A stretch of DNA of 64,000 nt, from assembly GCA_002299885.1 (NCBI GenBank), contig DBOB01000030.1, positions 1 to 64,000 on the forward strand, given 5' to 3'. Origin of the DNA: Sediminibacterium sp. UBA657. GTDB lineage: Bacteria; Bacteroidota; Bacteroidia; Chitinophagales; Chitinophagaceae. The notes beneath the pieces are model-generated. The model was not told the DNA's origin and did no database searches. It saw nothing but the letters and a program-made list of their open reading frames with translations. This document shows positions 41,483-48,725 of the stretch, piece by piece (position 1 is the stretch's first letter; the number at the start of each line of letters is the position of its first letter). Both the position numbers and the translations under genes were made by a program.

Positions 41483-41518
41483 TTTGAAGCCAAAACACTA
41501 ATTTTTAAATTAACTTTG
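41483..41518 (+). promoter_or_regulatory. Putative promoter of serA
   Basis: TTTG (41483-41486), 24 nt, then TAACTTTG (41511-41518), an exact -7 match ending 4 nt before the ATG at 41523. The spacer is slightly longer than the 17-23 nt consensus. Confidence 0.5.
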
Positions 41519-41522
41519 TGAT

Positions 41523-42761
41523 ATGAGCAAAATTGACCTTACTAGCTTCCCTAAAGATAAAATTAAAGTACTGTTTTTGGAAAACATCAGTGATAAAGCA
41601 GTTCAATACTTTAAACAACAAGGTTATGCGGATGTAAAGAAAATTGCTGGGTCTTTAAGTGAGGAAGAATTGATTAAAGTGATTAAAGACGTTCATATTT
41701 TAGGTATTCGTTCTAAAACATTTATTTCTAAAAAGGTCTTGGATAGTGCAAAGAAACTTCAAGCAATTGGTTGCTTTTGTATTGGTGTGAACCAAGTGGA
41801 TTTAAAAGCATGTAAACAAAAAGGTATTGCAGTTTACAATGCCCCTTATAGTAACACAAGAAGTGTTGCCGAACTGGCCATTGGTGCTTCCATATTATTA
41901 ATTAGAAGAATTTTAGATAAAAATAATGCTGCACATAAAGGCATTTGGAATAAAGATGCTAAAGGAAGTTTTGAATTAAGAGGTAAAACATTGGGCATCA
42001 TTGGTTATGGCAATATCGGTACCCAATTAAGTGTGATGGCAGAAGCCATGGGGATGCGGGTTCAATTTTTTGATATTGAAACAAAATTGCCTTTGGGTAA
42101 TGCACAAGTAAAAAAATCGATCAAAGAAATTGTAAGTAGTTCTGATATTATTTCATTGCATGTACCAGAAACGAATCAAACTAAAAATTTGATCAATAAA
42201 TCGGTTTTAAAGCAATTTAAAGCTGGTTCAATTTTAGTGAATTATGCTAGGGGAGAAGTGGTGGACTTAGAAGCTTTAGCAGAAGCGATTAAAGAAAAAC
42301 ATATTGCTGGTGCTGCCATTGATGTATTTCCAGTAGAGCCAGAAAAAAATGGAGATGCATTTAGTACACCCTTACAAGGTTTATCTAATGTCTTACTAAC
42401 GCCACATATTGGAGGATCTACAGAAGAAGCTCAGGAAAATATTGGCGAAGATGTAAGTATTAAATTATACCAATATTTAGAGAGAGGCGTATCCAATGGT
42501 TCACATACCATCCCATCATTGAGCCTGCCTCCTGTAGATGGTGCGCATCGAATTTTACATATACATAAAAATGTGCCAGGCGTATTAGGTGCCATCAATA
42601 CTTTATTGTCTAAAAATAAAATCAATATTGTAGGACAATACTTAAAAACAAATGATGAAATTGGTTATGTTGTTTTAGATGTGGATAGTAAATTATCCAA
42701 ACAAGCCATGACACTTTTAAAAGAAGTGAAAGAAACGATCAGGGTTAGGATGCTGTATTAA
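41523..42761 (+). CDS. serA: D-3-phosphoglycerate dehydrogenase
   Basis: A 412-residue enzyme of the E. coli (ACT-ended) size. The NAD fold has TLGIIGYGNIGTQLSVMAEAMG; catalytic Arg, Glu and His lie in NYARGEVVDLEAL, DVFPVEPEKNG and LTPHIGGSTEEAQENIG. A C-terminal ACT domain (about residues 335-412, beginning HRILHIHKNVPGVLGAIN) would sense serine. The reaction is the first step of serine synthesis. Its last 17 nt overlap the 3' end of cutC. The promoter lies directly upstream, so the mRNA is nearly leaderless. Confidence 0.96.
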   Translation: MSKIDLTSFPKDKIKVLFLENISDKAVQYFKQQGYADVKKIAGSLSEEELIKVIKDVHILGIRSKTFISKKVLDSAKKLQAIGCFCIGVNQVDLKACKQKGIAVYNAPYSNTRSVAELAIGASILLIRRILDKNNAAHKGIWNKDAKGSFELRGKTLGIIGYGNIGTQLSVMAEAMGMRVQFFDIETKLPLGNAQVKKSIKEIVSSSDIISLHVPETNQTKNLINKSVLKQFKAGSILVNYARGEVVDLEALAEAIKEKHIAGAAIDVFPVEPEKNGDAFSTPLQGLSNVLLTPHIGGSTEEAQENIGEDVSIKLYQYLERGVSNGSHTIPSLSLPPVDGAHRILHIHKNVPGVLGAINTLLSKNKINIVGQYLKTNDEIGYVVLDVDSKLSKQAMTLLKEVKETIRVRMLY

Positions 42762-43476
42762 TAGCAGCTATCATTGCTTTAATTTCATCTACATCCACAT
42801 CAAAATATTGCATACTTTCTTGCATGCTTGGTTGATTGAATCCCATTTTTGAAGCCATTGCTTTTCTTGCAGAACTATGCATTTCCTTTGCACCAGTCTG
42901 AGTGACAATTGTTGCAATATTATCTGCTCTAACTCCACTTCCTGGTAAAATAATAATTCGATCCTTTGCTTTTTCAATCAATTGATGAATTATTGGAATG
43001 GCGTTGCCTACATTTGGTACTTGTCCACTTGTTAAAATGCGCTTGCAACCAATATCAATTAATTGTTCTAATGCCAAGAATGGATCAATACATCTGTCAA
43101 ATGCTCTGTGAAAACTTATTTCCATTTGTCCAGCAGCTTGAATTAAAGCACTTGTTCTTTTAATGTCTATAGTTCCATCTTCATTTAATAATCCAATGAC
43201 TGCACCTTTAAAACCTAATTGCTGACAAGCCATCAAGTCGTTTTGCATTACTTGAAATTCTCTGTCTGTATATAAAAAGTCTCCACCCCTAGGTCGAATA
43301 ATAGGGAAGACAGTTTGCTTGGTTAATTGAGACATCAATAACAAACTCCCATAAGATGGTGTAGTGCCTCCTTCCATTGGATTCTCACAAAATTCAATTC
43401 TATCCGCACCAGCAGCTAAAGCATTTAAAGCAGCTTCTATATTAAAGGCAGCAATTTCAAGTAAAACTTTTGACAT
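42745..43476 (-). CDS. cutC: CutC family TIM-barrel protein
   Basis: A 243-residue CutC homologue. The opening LEIAAFNIEAALNALAAGADRIEFCENPMEGGTTPSYGSL is represented by ADRIEFCENPMEGGTTPS; FPIIRPRGGDFLYTD, SFHRAFDRCIDPF, RILTSGQ and LPGSGVRADN follow. CutC was named for copper homeostasis, but the eukaryotic-like and Bacteroidota versions have no proven copper role. Here it is next to a glycosylasparaginase gene and a sugar-kinase-like gene, which suggests a glycan-catabolic task. It overlaps serA by 17 nt (convergent). Confidence 0.9.
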   Translation of the reverse strand: MSKVLLEIAAFNIEAALNALAAGADRIEFCENPMEGGTTPSYGSLLLMSQLTKQTVFPIIRPRGGDFLYTDREFQVMQNDLMACQQLGFKGAVIGLLNEDGTIDIKRTSALIQAAGQMEISFHRAFDRCIDPFLALEQLIDIGCKRILTSGQVPNVGNAIPIIHQLIEKAKDRIIILPGSGVRADNIATIVTQTGAKEMHSSARKAMASKMGFNQPSMQESMQYFDVDVDEIKAMIAAINTAS

Positions 43477-43550
43477 CTTTATTTTTTATCCATGTTATTA
43501 ATCAAATCAAATTTTATAATTTGAAGAAGGAATTGAGTTCAAATTAAGCT

Positions 43551-44582
43551 TTAAATTAAATATGCTGCATCATTTAATTTGTTGCCTTCGTTGTTATACA
43601 CAGAAAAATTAAATCCTTTTTGTAAAGCATAAGCTCCAACTTTCCCTTTTTTATTGATAGCAACAAAGCAAACTTGAATGTCTTTTGCTTTTTCTTTTTT
43701 GATACGATTAATTTTTTCAACAACAAGTTTACATGCTTCTTCTGGGCTTTTTCCCTGACGCATCCATTCCACCACCGCGCTTGCTCCTGCCACTCTAATC
43801 ACATCTTCTCCCTGACCAGTAGCCACCACTGCACCCACTTCATTGTCTACATATAAACCCGCACCAATGATAGGAGAGTCACCCACACGGCCGCGCATTT
43901 TAAATCCAGCACCACTTGTGGTACAGCTACCACTCAGATTCCCAAATTGATCCATTGCAATCATACCAATGGTGTCATGGTTCCACTGACCATCGGATAA
44001 TTTTTTTGGTGCATCGAATGCAGGATCATTATAAAAAACAGATTGATTTTTCTCTACATTGATGGTGAGTTGATAATTAGATGTTTTCAACCATGACTCA
44101 TAATTCTTTTTTGCCTGTTCAGATAAGTCAGCAGATTCTAAAGTAAATCCATTGGCCAAAGCAAATGCTTGTGCACCTGCGCCAACTAAAAATACATGTG
44201 GTGATTTTTCCATTACTTTTCTAGCCACTGAAATAGGATGTTTGATGCGCTCTAAAAATGCAACAGATCCACAATTAAATTCATGATCCATAATGGATGC
44301 ATCTAATGTAACAATACCATCTCTATCTGGGTTAGCACCTAATCCAACACAACAATTAAGTTCATTTTCAGTGACCATCACGCCTTGTTCAACTGCATCC
44401 AAAGCTTTTCCTCCATTTTTTAAAACGTCCCAAGCTGCAAGATTCGCTCTTAATCCTGCATCCCATGTGGATGCAACAATTGGTTGGATATTGTTAGATG
44501 AATTACTTGATTGGATAAAATTGGGGATGGAAAAACTAGTGATCCCTAATCCACTTAAATTGATAAATTTTCTTCTGTCCAT
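43551..44582 (-). CDS. Glycosylasparaginase (N4-(beta-GlcNAc)-L-asparaginase), exported Ntn hydrolase
   Basis: The nucleophile threonine is in NHDTIGMIAMDQFGNLSG, where self-cleavage gives an active beta chain, and the family blocks GLGANPDRDG and GSCTTSGAGFKMRGRVGDSPIIGAG are intact. The N-terminus MDRRKFINLSGLGITSFSIP resembles a Tat signal; I choose the ATG at 44582 over an upstream GTG at 44609 because it places RR near the start. The enzyme cleaves the GlcNAc-Asn bond after glycopeptide breakdown. It lies upstream of cutC (74 nt) and diverges from a sugar-kinase-like gene. Confidence 0.92.
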   Translation of the reverse strand: MDRRKFINLSGLGITSFSIPNFIQSSNSSNNIQPIVASTWDAGLRANLAAWDVLKNGGKALDAVEQGVMVTENELNCCVGLGANPDRDGIVTLDASIMDHEFNCGSVAFLERIKHPISVARKVMEKSPHVFLVGAGAQAFALANGFTLESADLSEQAKKNYESWLKTSNYQLTINVEKNQSVFYNDPAFDAPKKLSDGQWNHDTIGMIAMDQFGNLSGSCTTSGAGFKMRGRVGDSPIIGAGLYVDNEVGAVVATGQGEDVIRVAGASAVVEWMRQGKSPEEACKLVVEKINRIKKEKAKDIQVCFVAINKKGKVGAYALQKGFNFSVYNNEGNKLNDAAYLI

Positions 44583-44631
44583 GGTGATACTGCTATTATT
44601 ATTCAGCACTTAAAGATAGTCAGTAAGCGGT

Positions 44632-44639
44632 TAATTTTG
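44632..44639 (+). promoter_or_regulatory. Bacteroidota -7 promoter element upstream of the APH-fold kinase gene
   Basis: TAATTTTG (TAnnTTTG) ends 16 nt before the ATG at 44656, in the divergent gap with the glycosylasparaginase gene. Confidence 0.55.
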
Positions 44640-44655
44640 TACATTTATCAAGATT

Positions 44656-45663
44656 ATGATGCAATCAATATTGGAACAATATGGATGGGAAAATGCGACT
44701 GCAATTCCATTAAGTCAAGGTTTAATCAACCAAACTTTTGATGTACATACTGCGCAAGGCAATTTTATTCTACAAAGTATCAATACCCAAGTTTTCAAAG
44801 ATCCATTTGCCATTGATCACAATATCAAAGCGATTAGTCAGTATTACAATTCAAATAGACCAGATCAACTTTTTACACATTTGGTACCAACTTTAAAAGG
44901 GGAGACCTTGATAGCGTGGGAAGGGAAGAGGTACCGTGCATTTAAAAAAATAGACGGCATTGCATTAGATGTTTTAACTACTGCAGCAGAAGCCAAAGAA
45001 GCTGCGCAACAATTTGGACAATTCACTGCTAGTTTAACTGAATTTCCAATAGGGGAGTTAAAGGTCACTATTCCTCAATTTCATGACCTAGAATTAAGGT
45101 ACCATCAATTTGAGCAGGCTTTGATTCATGGAGATTCAAAAAGAATTGATACCGCTAAAGATGCAATCCTGTTTTTAAAATCACATCAATCTTATGTAAA
45201 AAAATGGATCCATTTTACAACAAATCAAGAAGCCCATTTAAGGGTTACACACCATGATACAAAAATTAGCAATGTCTTATTTAAGGACGAAAATGCAATT
45301 TGTGTCATCGACCTGGATACAACCATGCCGGGTTATTTTATTAGTGATGTAGGTGATATGTGTAGAACCTATCTCTGCACTGTGAATGAAACATGTCTGG
45401 ATTTAAATCAGATCAAGGTTATCCCAGAAAGATGGACTGCGATTCAAAATGGATACTCAGAAGCGATGGGGGAGTTCTTGACAAATTTTGAGAAAGACCA
45501 TTTTGCATTTTCTGGCCAATCTATTATCTATATGCAAGCCCTAAGATTCTTAACCGACTACCTGCAATTAGACCAATATTATAAAGTAGAAAGACCAAGT
45601 CAAAACTTAGACCGCACCTTAAATCAGAACCAATTATTAATTGAATTCAATCATTTAATTTAA
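44656..45663 (+). CDS. APH-fold phosphotransferase, N-acetylhexosamine kinase-like
   Basis: A 335-residue APH-fold kinase. The catalytic loop is THHDTKISNVLF (HxDxxxxN) and the metal motif is VIDLDTTMPG. The N-terminal lobe has ALSQGLINQTFDV-type residues (PLSQGLINQTFDVHT) for ATP binding. The DTKISNVLF and DLDTTMPG combination resembles N-acetylhexosamine 1-kinase (NahK) more than antibiotic kinases. The neighbours (glycosylasparaginase, GH109 glycosidase) would supply GlcNAc or GalNAc as substrate, so a role as amino-sugar kinase is inferred. A -7 element is 16 nt upstream. Confidence 0.78.
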   Translation: MMQSILEQYGWENATAIPLSQGLINQTFDVHTAQGNFILQSINTQVFKDPFAIDHNIKAISQYYNSNRPDQLFTHLVPTLKGETLIAWEGKRYRAFKKIDGIALDVLTTAAEAKEAAQQFGQFTASLTEFPIGELKVTIPQFHDLELRYHQFEQALIHGDSKRIDTAKDAILFLKSHQSYVKKWIHFTTNQEAHLRVTHHDTKISNVLFKDENAICVIDLDTTMPGYFISDVGDMCRTYLCTVNETCLDLNQIKVIPERWTAIQNGYSEAMGEFLTNFEKDHFAFSGQSIIYMQALRFLTDYLQLDQYYKVERPSQNLDRTLNQNQLLIEFNHLI

Positions 45664-45674
45664 TACTGGTCATC

Positions 45675-47066
45675 TTAAAACTGATCATCCATCGCAAAGT
45701 CAGGCTTTCTATTTTTCCATTTACCTCTGGTGAAATCTGGTATTTCTTGTACTTGACCATTTTCTGCAATTGATTTCTCTGATAACGGGGTAATTGCATA
45801 CCAAGTGGCTAAATCATATACATCCATCGGGAACGGCACGGCTCTCTTAATACACTCTAAAAAGGCATTGATTACAAAAAAGTCCATACCTCCATGTCCA
45901 GCACCAGTTGCATCCGCTTCAAAACGCTTCCATAATGGATGGTCATGCTGCTTTAAATAGGCTTCTGGGTTTTCCCATTGGTGTGCTTTAGGAGAAAGTC
46001 CTTCTATATATATATGTCCCGCTGAAAATTGACCTGCATGGAAATCCTGCCAAAGACCTTGGGTACCTTGAACCCTGAAGCCAAGATTATATGGACGGGG
46101 AGAATTGGTGTCATGCGTAAGCAAGATAGTCTCTCCATTAAATGTCTGAATACTCGTTGTGACGATGTCGCCTAATTTAAAATTTAATTTCGCATTAGGG
46201 TGATTTTCACCACCTTGTGGATGGTTAACTATATATTTATGTAAACCTCTTGCCTTAGTCGCAACAGAAGATAGTCTTGTCAATAGGTTGCCTCTATTAA
46301 TATCGGTCATCATAGCTACAGGTCCTAGTCCATGGGTTGGATACAATTCTCCATTCCTATATAAGGAGTGGTTTGTCCTCCATTTTGCCTCACTATATCC
46401 TTTTTCACCAAATTCAACCCCAGAATTATAGGCAGTTACACCATTATTGAACTTTACACCTCTTAAATCGTGCTCATAACCACCTTGTAAGTGTATTAAT
46501 TCCCCAAACATGCCTTTTCTAACCATATTATAGACCGCCAATACATCCCTTCGATAACATACATTCTCTAGACACATCACTGGTATATTGTACTTTTCAC
46601 TCGCATTCACCACATCCCAGCATTCCTTTATATTGATAGCACCACAAACCTCTACACCTGGAATAATGCCATTTTTTATGGCTTCTATGGCTTGAGGAAT
46701 ATGCCATTCCCAAGGAGATGCAATGATCACGGCATCAATATCAGTTCTTTTAAGTAGGTTTTTATAGTCTTCCTTACCATTTTTATATTCGATAGCTGCT
46801 GTTTTACCAGCCTTTTTAAGGATGTTTTGAGCATCCGCCAACATCTTTTCATCCGGATCAGCAAATGCAACAACCACCACATCTGGACGCTGCACCAATA
46901 ATTCAACATGGCTTTGGCCTCTAAATCCAGTTCCAATCACACCAATTTTAATGATATCTTTTTTAGCATTTGATTGTGCTTTTATAAACTGTGGACTTAA
47001 ACTTAAAGCGATAGATGCTAAGCCTGCGTCTTGAACAAATTTTCTTCTAGAAGGATGTAATGGCAT
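45675..47066 (-). CDS. Gfo/Idh/MocA protein of the GH109 type (putative alpha-N-acetylgalactosaminidase)
   Basis: A Tat-like signal (SRRKFVQDAGLASIALSLSP) leads into a Rossmann NAD fold: IGVIGTGFRGQSHVELL (about residues 42-58). The blocks ENVCYRRDVLAVYNMVRKG, HLQGGYEHDLRGVKF, SEAKWRTNHSLYRNGELYPT and SHDTNSPRPYNLGFR-like text (THDTNSPRPYNLGF) are those I recall for GH109, which uses NAD+ in a retaining mechanism to remove alpha-GalNAc. The frame begins with a TTG at 47084, but the ATG at 47066 is the better start. A direct repeat lies just upstream. Other Gfo/Idh sugar dehydrogenases are the main alternative. Confidence 0.82.
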   Translation of the reverse strand: MPLHPSRRKFVQDAGLASIALSLSPQFIKAQSNAKKDIIKIGVIGTGFRGQSHVELLVQRPDVVVVAFADPDEKMLADAQNILKKAGKTAAIEYKNGKEDYKNLLKRTDIDAVIIASPWEWHIPQAIEAIKNGIIPGVEVCGAINIKECWDVVNASEKYNIPVMCLENVCYRRDVLAVYNMVRKGMFGELIHLQGGYEHDLRGVKFNNGVTAYNSGVEFGEKGYSEAKWRTNHSLYRNGELYPTHGLGPVAMMTDINRGNLLTRLSSVATKARGLHKYIVNHPQGGENHPNAKLNFKLGDIVTTSIQTFNGETILLTHDTNSPRPYNLGFRVQGTQGLWQDFHAGQFSAGHIYIEGLSPKAHQWENPEAYLKQHDHPLWKRFEADATGAGHGGMDFFVINAFLECIKRAVPFPMDVYDLATWYAITPLSEKSIAENGQVQEIPDFTRGKWKNRKPDFAMDDQF

Positions 47067-47080
47067 AGTAGATGTTTTAG

Positions 47081-47129
47081 TCAATCAAATGATCAATCAA
47101 ATCATAAGTCTAAGATTAGTCTAATGATT
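47081..47129. repeat. Short direct and inverted repeats upstream of the GH109 gene
   Basis: TCAATCAAAT occurs at 47081-47090 and 47093-47102 (12-nt period). AGTCTAAGATT (47107-47117) is followed directly by AGTCTAATGATT (47118-47129). AATCAT (47100-47105) and ATGATT (47124-47129) are inverted. They lie 15-63 nt upstream of the start at 47066. The rest of the 261-nt gap to the next gene holds no visible gene and a terminator at its end. Confidence 0.55.
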
Positions 47130-47258
47130 ATCCTACAAAATACAACCTATTTTCAATACAACAAACAGTCAACAGATCGAATTAAACCTATATAATTGCT
47201 TATAATTAACATTATGTTAAATAGTATATTCAAGATAATACCCTGTTGATTAACCAAT

Positions 47259-47291
47259 AAAAAAGCCCTCCCATGTGGGAAGGCTTTTATT
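47259..47291 (-). terminator. Intrinsic terminator of the gyrA-side TPR gene
   Basis: Stem AAAAGCCTTCCC / GGGAGGGCTTTT on the minus strand, with a 4-nt loop, is followed by a T run. One internal pair is mismatched. It lies downstream of the TPR gene stop at 47328. Confidence 0.85.
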
Positions 47292-47327
47292 GAATTATTT
47301 TATTTGGATTTACCCAATTGTATATTT

Positions 47328-48692
47328 CTATTGGTATTTATCGTGCAGCAAATCATACTTGGTGAATTTTGCATCTAACTCATCATACAACTTTTGGTTG
47401 GCTCTGTTTTTATCTCTTTTAGAAGCATACAAAGTTGCTAAGAAATCTACCGATCTAGCTGCTACATTCCTTTCCTGTTTAGTTAATACTGGTTTATCCT
47501 TTACAATATTGAAAGCGTTTTCGATCCACTCAATGGCTTGGTCCACTTTTGCTTTCATTGGTGCATCCAATGCTAGGTTCAATTTTTTGATTGAATCCTG
47601 TTGTGCTTTGAATTTAGCATCAAATGCCAATTTCTTCTTAGGATCTTTAGGCGCTACTGGTTTATTAGCATTTAATTGCTGTAAAGCCCTGATATTGTTT
47701 CCAACCTGGTCGTCTAAAACAGTGTATTGATTATAGTAGCTAATACCCACGTTAAATGCAGCTGCATAGTTTTGAGTATTCAATTTGTAAGCTCTCATAT
47801 AAGCATCAGCTGCTTTGTCTAGGTAAAAATTTGCCTTTTCGTCTGACAATCCATCTACGTTTCTAGAAGCCATAAACATGTCACCATACATTTGACATTC
47901 TGTTTCATTGATATTATTTGCAGCAACTTGAGCTTCATAATTTGCTACTTTTTCCTCTGCTGAATAATTTTTGTCAATATAATCTGCTCTAAATTCAAAC
48001 CATTTTTCTTCTGGATAGTTCTTCTCAGAAATAGTATAATATTGTTCAAATAATGCTTTGTCCTTCTTCTCTGCTGCCTTAATCAATACAAATTTATACA
48101 TGTCCAACAGCTCAGGCGTTTTCATGTTCGCATTAATCATTCTAGTATAATACTTAATGGTAAGGTCATCATTACCAGCATTTTGATTCGCATAACCAGC
48201 ATACATTAAAGTAGTCGTGTCAAATGGTTGCTTATTTGTAGACCATCCTTTTGAAAAGATGATATCACTCAAAACCACTCCTCTATCAAAATTTTCAGCT
48301 GCTTCCTTCCATTTTTTTTCTCCGAAAGTTGCTACGCCATCCTTAAAACTTTTGATATACACTTCAAAAAATGGCTCTTGACCACTTTTAATAGCTATAG
48401 TGAATTCAGGATCAGCTTTTATATAGTCGAATAAACTCTTTAATAATTTATCGAAAGCATCTGGATATTTACCAGCTGGATCCTTAGATAAACCTGCATA
48501 AATTTTTGATTTCCAGTAATACCCTTCTGCAGTTGTTTCTATACTTGGTTTTTTAGCAACCGCTTTTTCATATTCTGTCTTGGCAACCTCAAAATTATTT
48601 AATAATAAGCCCGTCTCTACTTTTTTAAAGTCTTGAGCGAAAGCTGTTTGCATCAATGTCATCAAAAACATTGCACCAATCCATTTTTTCAT
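47328..48692 (-). CDS. Exported helical-repeat (TPR-like) protein
   Basis: A 454-residue protein with a signal peptide (MKKWIGAMFLMTLMQTAFAQ, cleavage after about residue 19). The mature part is helical, with TPR-like units such as GYANQNAGNDDLTIKYYTRM and NYAAAFNVGISYYNQYTVL, rich in Lys, Asp and Tyr. No enzymatic motif is visible. It is 33 nt downstream of gyrA on the same strand and ends in a terminator. It may be a general envelope protein rather than one linked to topology. Family placement is uncertain. Confidence 0.75.
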   Translation of the reverse strand: MKKWIGAMFLMTLMQTAFAQDFKKVETGLLLNNFEVAKTEYEKAVAKKPSIETTAEGYYWKSKIYAGLSKDPAGKYPDAFDKLLKSLFDYIKADPEFTIAIKSGQEPFFEVYIKSFKDGVATFGEKKWKEAAENFDRGVVLSDIIFSKGWSTNKQPFDTTTLMYAGYANQNAGNDDLTIKYYTRMINANMKTPELLDMYKFVLIKAAEKKDKALFEQYYTISEKNYPEEKWFEFRADYIDKNYSAEEKVANYEAQVAANNINETECQMYGDMFMASRNVDGLSDEKANFYLDKAADAYMRAYKLNTQNYAAAFNVGISYYNQYTVLDDQVGNNIRALQQLNANKPVAPKDPKKKLAFDAKFKAQQDSIKKLNLALDAPMKAKVDQAIEWIENAFNIVKDKPVLTKQERNVAARSVDFLATLYASKRDKNRANQKLYDELDAKFTKYDLLHDKYQ

Positions 48693-48725
48693 AATGATTA
48701 TTTTAATGTACTAAAGTTATAAAAT

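Noticed and set aside
47275..47730. Open frame of 151 codons on the + strand inside the TPR gene 47328-48692
   Set aside because: It is antisense to a gene with a clear signal peptide and helical repeats, and its product has no recognisable domain; it is a shadow frame.
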